Of a DNA stretch of 64,000 nt, positions 1 to 8,292 are shown piece after piece. A program made the translations under genes and the position numbers. Every line of letters begins with the position of its first letter. Position 1 is the first letter of the stretch. Under the pieces are notes generated by a model. That model saw only the letters and a program-made list of their open reading frames with translations, ran no database searches and had not been told where the DNA came from. This stretch comes from Bradyrhizobium liaoningense (GTDB lineage Bacteria; Pseudomonadota; Alphaproteobacteria; Rhizobiales; Xanthobacteraceae), in assembly GCF_018130785.1 (NCBI RefSeq), contig NZ_JAFCJT010000006.1, positions 186,001 to 250,000 on the forward strand, in the 5' to 3' direction.

Positions 1-952
1 GCAGGTCTTCCGCATCAGGATCGACGTAGAGCAGACCGGTGACGATCTGTCCCTTGGCGGCGTGCTTCTGGAGGAAGGTCTGGGCGCCGAGGCGGTCGTG
101 CGGGTCGTAATCCGCGTCGATCTTGCGTAGCGCGATCTTGCTGCCGTCGTGCTGCTCGACCATCTGCACCGTTCCCGGCGCGTAATCGACGGCGATGGGA
201 TCGCGCCCGACCAGCACGTCGAGCCGGTTCACGGCGTCATTGTGCTCGCGCACATAATCGAAGCTCTTGGTCGAACCGGCGTGGTTGTTGAAGGCGATGC
301 AGGGGCTGATGACGTCGATGAAGGACGCGCCCTTGTGGCGGATCGCGGCGGCGATCAGCGGCACGAGCTGGGTCTTGTCGCCCGAGAACGAGCGCGCGAC
401 GAAGGTGGCTCCGAGTTGCAGCGCGATCGCGACGAGGTCGATCGCGTTGTCGGTGTTGGTGACGCCCTTCTTGGACTTCGAGCCGCGGTCGGCGGTTGCC
501 GAGAACTGGCCCTTGGTCAGGCCGTAGACGCCGTTGTTCTCGACGATATAGGTCATGTTGACGCCGCGCCGGATCGAATGCGCGAACTGGCCGAAGCCGA
601 TCGAGGCGGAGTCGCCGTCGCCGGAGACGCCGAGATAGATCAGATCGCGGTTGGCGAGGTTGGCGCCGGTCAAGACCGACGGCATGCGGCCGTGCACGGA
701 GTTGAAGCCGTGCGAATTGCCGAGGAAGTAGTCCGGCGTCTTCGAGGAGCAGCCGATGCCGGATATCTTCGCAACCCTGTGCGGCTCGATCGAGAGCTCG
801 TAGCACGCCTCGATGATCGAGGCCGTGATGGAATCGTGACCGCAGCCGGCGCACAGCGTCGAGATCTTGCCCTCGTAGTCGCGGTGCGTGTAGCCGAGCT
901 CGTTCTTCTTCAGGCCCGGATGATGGAATTTCGGCTTTGCAATATAGGTCAT
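1..952 (-). CDS. korB: 2-oxoacid:acceptor oxidoreductase, beta (TPP-binding) subunit, 3' end cut by window
   Basis: The frame is open from an ATG at 952 to the window edge, so 317 residues are visible and the C-terminus is missing. It matches the KorB/PorB family, which binds thiamine pyrophosphate and decarboxylates a 2-oxoacid to acyl-CoA. Visible marks are the Cys pair in CAGCGHDS (residues 34 and 37), a further Cys in GIGCSSK, and the TPP motif GDGDSASIGFG ending in an ENN triplet. It is the third gene after the KorC- and KorA-like genes on the same strand, 166 bp behind korA; that gap is filled by a palindromic repeat. The substrate (2-oxoglutarate, pyruvate or another acid) cannot be read from the sequence. 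Confidence 0.93.
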   Translation of the reverse strand, partial: MTYIAKPKFHHPGLKKNELGYTHRDYEGKISTLCAGCGHDSITASIIEACYELSIEPHRVAKISGIGCSSKTPDYFLGNSHGFNSVHGRMPSVLTGANLANRDLIYLGVSGDGDSASIGFGQFAHSIRRGVNMTYIVENNGVYGLTKGQFSATADRGSKSKKGVTNTDNAIDLVAIALQLGATFVARSFSGDKTQLVPLIAAAIRHKGASFIDVISPCIAFNNHAGSTKSFDYVREHNDAVNRLDVLVGRDPIAVDYAPGTVQMVEQHDGSKIALRKIDADYDPHDRLGAQTFLQKHAAKGQIVTGLLYVDPDAEDL

Positions 953-1118
953 CGGATCACCTGCTAATTCAGGCCCGTCATGGCCGGGCTTGTCCCGGCC
1001 ATCCACGTCTTGGCGGCAAGGAAGAAAGGCGTGGATGCCCGGGCATAGGCGAGCGGAAGCGACGCCGTCCTTAGGACGGCTCTGCCCGGGCATGACGGAG
1101 GAGAGAGCAAGATGTTGT
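953..1118. repeat. Palindromic intergenic repeat between korA and korB
   Basis: This gap holds a long imperfect inverted repeat. CGTCATGGCCGGGCTTGTCC at the left is mirrored by GCCCGGGCATGACGG near 1080-1097, and CATCCACG/CGTGGATG lies inside. It is one of the 'GTCATGGCCGGGC' repeats often seen between genes in this genus. It sits inside what should be one transcript, so it could attenuate or stabilise the mRNA for the beta subunit; that role is inference. Confidence 0.7.
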
Positions 1119-2966
1119 TCATGACACGGCCTTGCGGAGCGGGGTCACCTTGAGGTGATCCTGGTGGTCGCCAATGGCTTTTGCGATGAAACGGGCGGTG
1201 ATCGGGCTGCCGTCATAATGCACGATCGGCACGAGGCGCACCGGGTCGATGCCGTTCTCATTGACGATGAGCTGACGGAGCTGGGCGTCGCGGTTCTGTT
1301 CGACCACGTAGACGAAGTCGTGCTCGGCGAGGAAGCTCGCCACGCTCGAGTGGAACGGGAAGGCGCGGATGCGCAGGCGGTCGAGCTGATGTCCGCGTGC
1401 TTCCAGCAGGCCGATCGCCTCGTCCATCGCGGGCGAGGTCGAGCCGAAATAGATCACGCCGTATTTGGTCGGCCGTTCCGCGTTGGCCTGGAGCGGGCGC
1501 GGGACCAGGTCCTGCGCGGTCTCGAACTTGCGCACCAGCCGCTGCATGTTGTCGGCATAGACCGAGCCTTCCTCGGAGTAACGCGCATAGCGGTCGCGCG
1601 AGGTGCCGCGGGTGAAATAGGAGCCCTTGGTCGGATGCGTGCCGGGATAGGTGCGGTAGGGAATGCCGTCCCCGTCGACGTCGAGATAGCGGCCGAAGTC
1701 GCGACCTTCCTCCAGCATCTCCGCGGTCATCACCTTGCCGCGGTCATACTGTTTGGCGTCGTCCCACTTCAGCGGGCGGCAGAGACGGTGGTTCATCCCG
1801 ATGTCGAGGTCGAGCATCAGGAAGATCGTGGTCTGCAGCCGCTCGGCAAGATCGAATGCTGCTGACGCGAACTCGAAGGCCTCAGCCGGATCTTCCGGGA
1901 ACAGCAGCACGTGCTTGGTGTCGCCGTGCGAAGCATAGGCGCAGGCGATGATGTCGCATTGCTGGGTGCGGGTCGGCATGCCGGTCGAGGGACCGGCGCG
2001 CTGGATGTTCATGATCACGGCCGGAATCTCGGCAAAATAGGAAAGGCCGATGAACTCGGTCATCAGGGAGATGCCGGGGCCGGACGTTGCGGTGAAAGCG
2101 CGGGCGCCGTTCCACGACGCGCCGATCACGATGCCGATCGAGGCAAGTTCATCCTCGCCCTGGACGATCGCGTATTTCGCCTTGCCGGTTTCGGGATCGT
2201 GCCGGTACTTCTTGCAGTGGGCGGTGAAAGCTTCGGCCACCGACGAGGACGGCGTGATCGGATACCACGCGCACACGGTAGCGCCGCCATAGACCGCACC
2301 GAGCGCGGCGGCGCTGTTGCCCTCGATGAAGATGCGGTCGCCGACCTTGTCGGATTTCTTCACCCGCAGCCCGATCGGACATTTCAGATTCTGCAGCGCC
2401 CAGTCGCGGCCGAGATGCAGCGCATGGACGTTGGAGGAAAGCAGCTTCTCCTTGCCCTTGTACTGCTCGCCAATCAGCTGCTCGATCAGCTTCGGGTCCA
2501 TGTCAAGCAGCGCCGAGAGTGCGCCGAGATAAATGATGTTCTTGAACAGCTGCCGCTGGCGCGGATCGGTGTAGGTCGAGTTGGTGATGGCGGTGAGCGG
2601 CACGCCGATCACGGTGATGTCGTCGCGGAATTTTGTCGACGGCATCGGCTTGGTGGAATCGTAGAACAGATAGCCGCCGGGCTCGATGCCGGCGACGTCC
2701 TTGTCCCAGGTCTGCGGATTCATCGCCACCATCATGTCGACGCCGCCGCGGGCGCCGAGATGGCCGTCTTCGGTCACCCGCACCTCGTACCAGGTCGGCA
2801 GGCCCTGGATGTTGGAGGGGAAGATGTTGCGGGGGCTCACCGGAACGCCGTGGCGCAGGATTGCGCGAGCGAACATCTCGTTGGCGCTGGCCGAGCCCGA
2901 GCCGTTGACGTTGGCGAAGCGGACGACGAAGTCGTTTACGCTGCTGAGCGGCTTTTTGTCGGACAT
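1119..2966 (-). CDS. korA: 2-oxoacid:acceptor oxidoreductase, fused gamma-alpha subunit
   Basis: The product is 615 residues from the ATG at 2966 (MSDKKPLSS). A start at 3050 is also open, but it would add 28 residues lying inside the upstream gene. The N-terminal third is the gamma domain (VRFANVNGSGSASANEM, then GARGGVDMMVAMN). The alpha domain follows from about residue 220, with the family mark WYPITPSSSVAEAF, and the C-terminus carries the VVEQNRDAQL segment. Fused gamma-alpha subunits paired with a short beta subunit are typical of two-subunit KorAB enzymes. The start overlaps the end of the KorC-like gene by 31 bp, which suggests translational coupling. Confidence 0.94.
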   Translation of the reverse strand: MSDKKPLSSVNDFVVRFANVNGSGSASANEMFARAILRHGVPVSPRNIFPSNIQGLPTWYEVRVTEDGHLGARGGVDMMVAMNPQTWDKDVAGIEPGGYLFYDSTKPMPSTKFRDDITVIGVPLTAITNSTYTDPRQRQLFKNIIYLGALSALLDMDPKLIEQLIGEQYKGKEKLLSSNVHALHLGRDWALQNLKCPIGLRVKKSDKVGDRIFIEGNSAAALGAVYGGATVCAWYPITPSSSVAEAFTAHCKKYRHDPETGKAKYAIVQGEDELASIGIVIGASWNGARAFTATSGPGISLMTEFIGLSYFAEIPAVIMNIQRAGPSTGMPTRTQQCDIIACAYASHGDTKHVLLFPEDPAEAFEFASAAFDLAERLQTTIFLMLDLDIGMNHRLCRPLKWDDAKQYDRGKVMTAEMLEEGRDFGRYLDVDGDGIPYRTYPGTHPTKGSYFTRGTSRDRYARYSEEGSVYADNMQRLVRKFETAQDLVPRPLQANAERPTKYGVIYFGSTSPAMDEAIGLLEARGHQLDRLRIRAFPFHSSVASFLAEHDFVYVVEQNRDAQLRQLIVNENGIDPVRLVPIVHYDGSPITARFIAKAIGDHQDHLKVTPLRKAVS

Positions 2967-4735
2967 GTCGAACCTGCGTGAGTCATCTCGATGAAATATT
3001 TCTGCATGTCCCAGGCACCGGTAGGACAACGCTCGGCGCACAGCCCGCAATGCAGGCAGACATCCTCGTCCTTCACCATCACCCGCCCGGTCTTGAGGTC
3101 GCTGGACACGTAGAGGTCCTGGTCCGGATGCGGCGAGGGCGCCTTGAGGCGATGGCGCAGATCGTCTTCCTCGCCGTTATCGGTGAAGGTGATGCAGTCC
3201 ATCGGGCAGATGTCGGCGCAGGCATCGCACTCGATGCAGAGCGAGGTCGAAAACACGGTCTGGACGTCGCAATTCAGGCAGCGCTCGGCTTCGCCCAGCG
3301 CCAGCTTGATGTCGTAGCCGAGCTCGACCTCGGTACGGATGTCCTTCAGCGCAATCACCTTGTCGCGATGCGGAACCTTGAAGCGCTTGTCGTTGGAGAT
3401 GTCGTTGTCATAGCTCCATTCGTGGATGCCCATCTTCTGCGAGGAGATTTGCACCTCCGGCAGCGGCCGCTCGGTGATGTCCTCGCCCGAAAGCATCTTG
3501 TGAATCGACAGCGCCGCGTCATGGCCGTGCGCGACCGCCCAGATGATGTTCTTCGGTCCGAACGCGGCGTCGCCGCCGAAGAACACCTTTGGATTGGTCG
3601 AGACGAAGGTCTTCGGATCGACCTTGGGCATGTGCCATTTGTCGAACTCGATGCCGCAATCCTGCTCGATCCAGGGGAAGGCGTTCTCCTGGCCGACTGC
3701 GACCAGCACGTCGTCGCAGGGAATGGTCTGATCGGGGTCGCCCGAAGGCACCAGATTGCGGCGGCCTTTGGCGTCGTATTCGGCTTTGACGTGCTGGAAG
3801 GTGACGCCGATGAGCTTGCCGGCGACATGCTTGAATGCCACCGGCACCATGTAGTTGAGGATCGGAATATCCTCGTGGATCGCGTCTTCCTTCTCCCAGG
3901 GCGAGGCCTTCATCTCCTCGAAGCCGGAACGCACGACCACCGTGACTTTCTCGCCGCCGAGGCGGCGCGCGGTGCGGCAGCAATCCATCGCGGTGTTGCC
4001 GCCGCCGAGCACGATGACGCGCTTGCCGATCTTGTCGACATGGCCGAACGACACGTTGGCCAGCCACTCGATGCCGATATGGACATTGCCAGCCGCTTCC
4101 TTCCGGCCGGGAACGTCGAGCTCGCGTCCGCGCGGCGCGCCGGAGCCGACGAAGATCGCGTCGTATTTCTCCGCGAGCAGCGCCTTCATGCTCTCGATGC
4201 GGTGACCGCCTTTGAACTCGACGCCGAGATTGAGGATGTAGCCGGTCTCCTCGTCGATGACCGAATTGGGCAGGCGGAATTTCGGGATTTGCGTGCGCAT
4301 CATGCCGCCGGCTTCCGGATCGCCGTCGAACACGGTGCAGTGATAGCCGAGCGGGGCGAGATCGCGCGCCACCGTCAGCGAGGCGGGGCCACCGCCGACG
4401 AACGCAACGCGTTTGCCGTTCTTTGCCGAGGGCCGCGGCAGTCGCTGCTTGATGTCGTCCTTGAAGTCGGCCGCGACGCGCTTGAGGCGGCAGATCGCAA
4501 CGGGAGTTTCCTCCACGCGCCCACGCCGGCATGCCGGCTCGCATGGACGATCGCAGGTGCGTCCCAGAATTCCGGGAAACACGTTCGATTTCCAATTGAT
4601 CATGTAGGCGTCGCTATAGCGGCCTTGTGCGATCAGTCGGATGTATTCGGGAACCGGGGTGTGCGCAGGACAGGCCCACTGGCAATCGACCACTTTGTGA
4701 AAGTAGTCGGGGGCCGCGATGTCGGTCGGTTTCAT
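2936..4735 (-). CDS. NAD(P)-dependent FAD/4Fe-4S oxidoreductase subunit (KorC/GltD-like)
   Basis: A 599-residue protein that should move electrons between the Kor enzyme and NAD(P). The order is: an N-terminal GltD-type Fe-S domain (CQWACPAH, then CDRPCEPACRRG), an FAD dinucleotide fold (VAFVGGGPASLTVA), an NAD(P) fold (VIVLGGGNTAMDCC), and a C-terminal ferredoxin-like part with two cluster motifs (CIECDACADICP and CLHCGLCAERCP). Its place as first gene before KorA and KorB resembles the KorABC 2-oxoglutarate:NADP+ oxidoreductase described from Azoarcus evansii. Assignment to that exact enzyme is inference; other 2-oxoacids are possible. Confidence 0.9.
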   Translation of the reverse strand: MKPTDIAAPDYFHKVVDCQWACPAHTPVPEYIRLIAQGRYSDAYMINWKSNVFPGILGRTCDRPCEPACRRGRVEETPVAICRLKRVAADFKDDIKQRLPRPSAKNGKRVAFVGGGPASLTVARDLAPLGYHCTVFDGDPEAGGMMRTQIPKFRLPNSVIDEETGYILNLGVEFKGGHRIESMKALLAEKYDAIFVGSGAPRGRELDVPGRKEAAGNVHIGIEWLANVSFGHVDKIGKRVIVLGGGNTAMDCCRTARRLGGEKVTVVVRSGFEEMKASPWEKEDAIHEDIPILNYMVPVAFKHVAGKLIGVTFQHVKAEYDAKGRRNLVPSGDPDQTIPCDDVLVAVGQENAFPWIEQDCGIEFDKWHMPKVDPKTFVSTNPKVFFGGDAAFGPKNIIWAVAHGHDAALSIHKMLSGEDITERPLPEVQISSQKMGIHEWSYDNDISNDKRFKVPHRDKVIALKDIRTEVELGYDIKLALGEAERCLNCDVQTVFSTSLCIECDACADICPMDCITFTDNGEEDDLRHRLKAPSPHPDQDLYVSSDLKTGRVMVKDEDVCLHCGLCAERCPTGAWDMQKYFIEMTHAGSTCPTKSRSAA

Positions 4736-4819
4736 TCCTACCCTGTCCGCACAGGCTCAAAGACCCGGCGGCCTTTTCTTGAGCTTGGCGAACGCTAACG
4801 CGCGTCGATCTGGTTTATG

Positions 4820-4831
4820 AATGACGTCATT
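4820..4831. promoter_or_regulatory. Perfect 12-bp palindrome upstream of the kor genes
   Basis: AATGACGTCATT is self-complementary and lies about 85 bp upstream of the korC-like start. The 237-bp gap 4736-4972 is AT-richer than its surroundings, as promoter regions often are. A binding protein cannot be named. Confidence 0.3.
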
Positions 4832-4972
4832 GGGTTAGCTTATTAGAACCGTTCCGAAGTACAACGGCAAATTTACGCGATCACCTGCTTTCATAGGTGC
4901 TGCGCGCGCTCGGCATTAACGGCCGCACGCAAGCTGCGTGCGGTGCAATATGTTGCGTTGCGGATAGCCGTT

Positions 4973-5650
4973 TCAGCTCTGCGCGATGTCGCTCTTCGCG
5001 AGGTCCCACATCAGGGCATAAGTGCCGACGGAGACCGGCAGCGGGAAGGGCGCCGCAGCAGGGCCGGTGAAGCGCTCGGCAATGACAGCCGAGACCGCGC
5101 CGACATGCGTGCCATCGATCAGCACGAACCAGTCGCACGCGCCTTCGTTGCGCTCCGCTGGAATGTCCGCCGTTGCGCCCGACAATTCCGGTTCGCTTTC
5201 GAGCAGATGCATCGAGATGATGCCCTCGCGCTTCTCTGGCGCCAGCTTTTCGTGCAGTGCATCACGCCACGTCCCGGCATTGTCGGGGCTCGGCCGCAGC
5301 CGCACCACACCGAGCGCTGCGCCGCGACCGGTGCCGTTGCTGATGGTGATGCGCGCGACGACGCGCAGCATGTTCTTGAAATGCGCCATGGTCCGCCGCG
5401 ACCAGTCGGTCTGGTCGGCGAGCCGCGCCCGGTAGGCGGGACTGTCGAGCACGTCCAGCGTCTCGGTCGAATACAGCGAGAGATATTTGGGATTGGCGGC
5501 ATGCGCGACATAGCGCCGCGCCTCCAGGAATCCCTCGATCGCGACGCGCTCTTCCAGATGCTCGCGATCGTACCAGCGGTTGAAATCGGGCTCGATGGCC
5601 GCATCGATATTCATCGACGTCAGCAGCATGCCTTTTCCGGCGAGCGGCAT
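4973..5650 (-). CDS. Conserved protein with EthD/Dabb-like fold, function unknown
   Basis: 225 residues from MPLAGKGML; an upstream ATG at 5680 adds only ten residues and is less likely. The N-terminal half has the look of ferredoxin-like dimeric alpha-beta barrel proteins (EthD/NIPSNAP type): DFNRWYDREHLEERVAI followed by RRYVAHAANPKYLSLY. The second half looks like a repeat of the same fold (WFVLIDGTHVGAV). No catalytic residues can be assigned. It lies downstream of the pqq/pip genes on the same strand, separated from pip by a hairpin, so it is probably a separate transcript. Confidence 0.75.
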   Translation of the reverse strand: MPLAGKGMLLTSMNIDAAIEPDFNRWYDREHLEERVAIEGFLEARRYVAHAANPKYLSLYSTETLDVLDSPAYRARLADQTDWSRRTMAHFKNMLRVVARITISNGTGRGAALGVVRLRPSPDNAGTWRDALHEKLAPEKREGIISMHLLESEPELSGATADIPAERNEGACDWFVLIDGTHVGAVSAVIAERFTGPAAAPFPLPVSVGTYALMWDLAKSDIAQS

Positions 5651-5739
5651 TGTTCTGTCCTTCCCATGCCATCCCCTCATGGTGCGGAGGCGCGCAAGCG
5701 CCGTCTCGAACCATGAAGGCTTCCGCTGCTACATCTCGG

Positions 5740-5788
5740 CCCTCATCCTTCGAGACGCGCGCAAAGGGCGCGCTCCTCGGGATGAGGG
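5740..5788. terminator. Hairpin downstream of pip
   Basis: Nine-base arms CCCTCATCC and GGATGAGGG (5740-5748 and 5780-5788) enclose a GC-rich inner stem (GCGCGC/GGCGCGC). It belongs to a common intergenic palindrome type in rhizobia. It lies just after the stop codon of the proline iminopeptidase and may end the pqq transcript, but no T-run follows. Confidence 0.5.
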
Positions 5789-5797
5789 GATAGAGCT

Positions 5798-6784
5798 CTA
5801 GCGCGGAATCTTCGAAGCGAGATCGGCGATCGACTTCATGACCGCGTCCCGCACGCCGGCATCATAGAGCGAATGTCCGGCCTCTTCCACGATGCGAATC
5901 TCGGAACCCGGCCAAACTTTCGCAAGCCGCTCGGATGTCTCAGGAGGGCACAACAGATCGTAGCGGCCCTGCACGATGATGCCGGGAATTCCGGACAGAC
6001 GGCCGGCATCGCGCAACAGCTGGTCTTCGCTCATGAAGGAATTGTTGACGAAATAATGCGCCTCCATGAACGGCGTCGCCGGCAGGGTGCGCCAGACATT
6101 CAGTGACGCCAGGTCCAGCCGCGTCTTTGCCGCCTTGTGCTCGGACAGAGCGCGCTCGGTGTCGTGCCAGGCGCGCGCGGCGGGTCCATGGATGGCGGGA
6201 TCGGCATCGAGGATGCGGCGCCAATAGGCGTCCACCGGATGCGCGCGCTGCTCGGGCGGCAGCACGCTCAAAAAATCCTCGTGGAGCGCGGGATAGAATT
6301 GCGAGAGGCGCACCGTGAAGCCGGTCTCGACTTCGGCCCGCGTGCCGAGAAAGGTGGCGCGCAGCGCAATGCCGGAGACGCGCTCGGGATGCGTCTGCGC
6401 ATAAGCCAATGCCAGCGTCGCGCCCCAGGAGCCGCCGACCACCATCCAGCGGTCGAAGCCGAATTTCTCGCGGATCTTCTCCATGTCCGCGATGAGATGC
6501 TGCGTCGTGTTGTGCTCGCGCGATCCCTTGGGACGGCTGCGGCCGCAGCCGCGCTGGTCGAACAGCACGGCATGGAAACGGTCAGGATCAAAGAGCCTGC
6601 GATGATCCGGCTGGCAACCGCTGCCGGGACCGCCATGCAGATAGATTGCGGGAATGCCGTCAGCGCGGCCGACGCTCTCGACATAGAGCTCGTGGCCGTC
6701 GCCGACATCGAGCATTTCGGAGGTCAGCGGCGCAAAGGGATCGGCACGTTTGGCGGATGCGGCCGCGTCGGCGTCAGGCGTCAT
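5798..6784 (-). CDS. pip: Proline iminopeptidase (alpha/beta hydrolase)
   Basis: 328 residues from MTPDADAAA at 6784. The frame is open further upstream to 6925, but that stretch lies wholly inside pqqE and is Arg/Ser-rich, so it was dropped. Peptidase family S33 marks are clear: the oxyanion segment HGGPGSGCQP, DQRGCGRS, the nucleophile elbow GGSWGATLALAYA, an Asp in GRYDLLCPP and a His in EAGHSLYD. The enzyme removes N-terminal proline from peptides in the cytoplasm. The start overlaps the end of pqqE by 11 bp, so it is probably translated with the PQQ genes. Confidence 0.9.
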   Translation of the reverse strand: MTPDADAAASAKRADPFAPLTSEMLDVGDGHELYVESVGRADGIPAIYLHGGPGSGCQPDHRRLFDPDRFHAVLFDQRGCGRSRPKGSREHNTTQHLIADMEKIREKFGFDRWMVVGGSWGATLALAYAQTHPERVSGIALRATFLGTRAEVETGFTVRLSQFYPALHEDFLSVLPPEQRAHPVDAYWRRILDADPAIHGPAARAWHDTERALSEHKAAKTRLDLASLNVWRTLPATPFMEAHYFVNNSFMSEDQLLRDAGRLSGIPGIIVQGRYDLLCPPETSERLAKVWPGSEIRIVEEAGHSLYDAGVRDAVMKSIADLASKIPR

Positions 6785-7973
6785 TCCCGGATTCCAGAGT
6801 GCCGCCGGCGAAATTGCGATAGAGGAAGCGGCTGGTCTCGCCCTCGGCCTCGCGCTCGGCCTGCTTGAAGATGGTCTCGTGCAGCGGCGACAGCGCGCAG
6901 GCCGGATCGGTGTTGGCGGCGTCACCCGTCAGCGCGAAGGCCTGGCAGCGGCAGCCGCCGAAATCGATCTCGCGGAACTCGCAACTCTTGCACGGCTCCT
7001 TCATCCAGCCGGTGCCGCGATAGCGGTTGAAGGCGTCCGAGTTCTGCCAGATCCAGGCGATCGAATGGTTGGAGCGCACCGACTCGAAATCGAGCCCGGT
7101 GATGCTCTCGGCGGCATGGCACGGCAACACCTTGCCGGCGGGCGAGATGTTGAAGAACTGCCGGCCCCAGCCGCCCATGCACTTCTTCGGCCGCAGCGCA
7201 TAGTAATCGGGAACGACATAGTCGATGGCGAGTGTGCCCTTGAGCCGCTCGCGCGCCTCCTCGACGATGCGGGTGCACTCGTCGAGCTGCGCGACCGTCG
7301 GCATCAGCGCGGCGCGGTTCTTCAGCGCCCAGCCGTAATATTGCACATTGGCGACCTCGAGCCGGTCGGCGTCGAGATCGATCGACATCTGGATGATGTC
7401 GGGGAGCTGGTGCAGGTTCTGCCGGTGCATGACTGCGTTCACGGTGAGCGGCAGGTCGAGCTCGCGCGTCCATTTCGCCACTTCGAGCTTCTTGCGGTGG
7501 CCGTTTTTATAGCCGGCGACGCGATCGGCGAGGCCTTCCTCGACGCCCTGGAAACTGATCTGCACGTGGCAAAGCCCGGCGTCCGCGAGCGCGCTGAGCC
7601 GCTCGCGCGTCAGCAGCACGGCCGAGGTGATCAAATTGGTGTAGAGGCCGACGTCGCTGGCATGCTTGACCAGCTCGACGAGGTCCTTGCGCGCGGTCGG
7701 CTCGCCGCCGGAGAAATGCACCTGGAGCACGCCGATCTCGGCGAGCTCGCTCAGCACCTTCTTCCATTCCTCGGTGGTCAGCTCCTTGCCCGAGCGGTCG
7801 AGCTCGACCGGGTTGGAGCAATAGGGGCATTGCAGCGGGCAGCGGTGCGTGATCTCGAGCAGCACGGCGAGCGGAATGCCAAACGTCTCCGCCGTCGAGC
7901 GGCTCTTCTCCAGCACCGCGAGGCTGTCGCTGGCGTTGGTCGGGATGCCGGGATTGCCGAGCACATCGCTCAT
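6774..7973 (-). CDS. pqqE: PqqA peptide cyclase, radical SAM enzyme
   Basis: 399 residues. PqqE joins the Glu and Tyr side chains of the PqqA peptide, the first step of PQQ synthesis. The radical SAM cluster motif CPLQCPYC is at residues 45-52 (C45, C49, C52). A SPASM-type C-terminal part carries further cysteines (KKCMGGWG, LPCHAAE, CKSCEF, GCRCQAF). The start overlaps the pqqD stop by four bases (ATGA), and the end overlaps the pip start. Confidence 0.97.
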   Translation of the reverse strand: MSDVLGNPGIPTNASDSLAVLEKSRSTAETFGIPLAVLLEITHRCPLQCPYCSNPVELDRSGKELTTEEWKKVLSELAEIGVLQVHFSGGEPTARKDLVELVKHASDVGLYTNLITSAVLLTRERLSALADAGLCHVQISFQGVEEGLADRVAGYKNGHRKKLEVAKWTRELDLPLTVNAVMHRQNLHQLPDIIQMSIDLDADRLEVANVQYYGWALKNRAALMPTVAQLDECTRIVEEARERLKGTLAIDYVVPDYYALRPKKCMGGWGRQFFNISPAGKVLPCHAAESITGLDFESVRSNHSIAWIWQNSDAFNRYRGTGWMKEPCKSCEFREIDFGGCRCQAFALTGDAANTDPACALSPLHETIFKQAEREAEGETSRFLYRNFAGGTLESGNDA

Positions 7974-8281
7974 GACGTCTTCTCCCGGGCCTCGGTGAGG
8001 AAGCCCTTGTCGGCGAGATCCTGGAGCATGACGATGACGTCGGCCAGGATCGCCTCGCGCGGCGCGGCGTATTTCGCGGCCAGCTGGTCGGCGACGTCGC
8101 CGACATTGCGCTCGCCGTTGCAGAGCTGCAAGACCTCGACCGCGATCTCGTCGGGCGCCAGCACCCGTTCCGGTGCCAGGATCACCCAGACCTTTCGCGT
8201 CTCGTCATATTTCAGCTTGGCATGCCGCGGCAGCACCGGGCGGCTTGCCTCGCTGACGCTGATGTTGCGCGGCCCGGCCAT
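7970..8281 (-). CDS. pqqD: PQQ biosynthesis peptide chaperone
   Basis: 103 residues from MAGPRNIS at 8281; the longer open frame to 8407 lies inside pqqC. PqqD is the small RRE-fold protein that binds PqqA and presents it to PqqE. The conserved run LAPERVLAPDEIAVEVLQLC is present. Free-standing PqqD between PqqC and PqqE is the usual order; some methylotrophs have it fused to PqqC. Confidence 0.95.
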   Translation of the reverse strand: MAGPRNISVSEASRPVLPRHAKLKYDETRKVWVILAPERVLAPDEIAVEVLQLCNGERNVGDVADQLAAKYAAPREAILADVIVMLQDLADKGFLTEAREKTS

Positions 8282-8292
8282 TGCTCTGTCCC

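Noticed and set aside
2978..4798. 606-codon open frame on the plus strand
   Set aside because: It is antisense to the KorC-like gene. The translation is rich in His, Asp, Ala, Arg and Val without domain character, as expected from the opposite strand of a high-GC gene.
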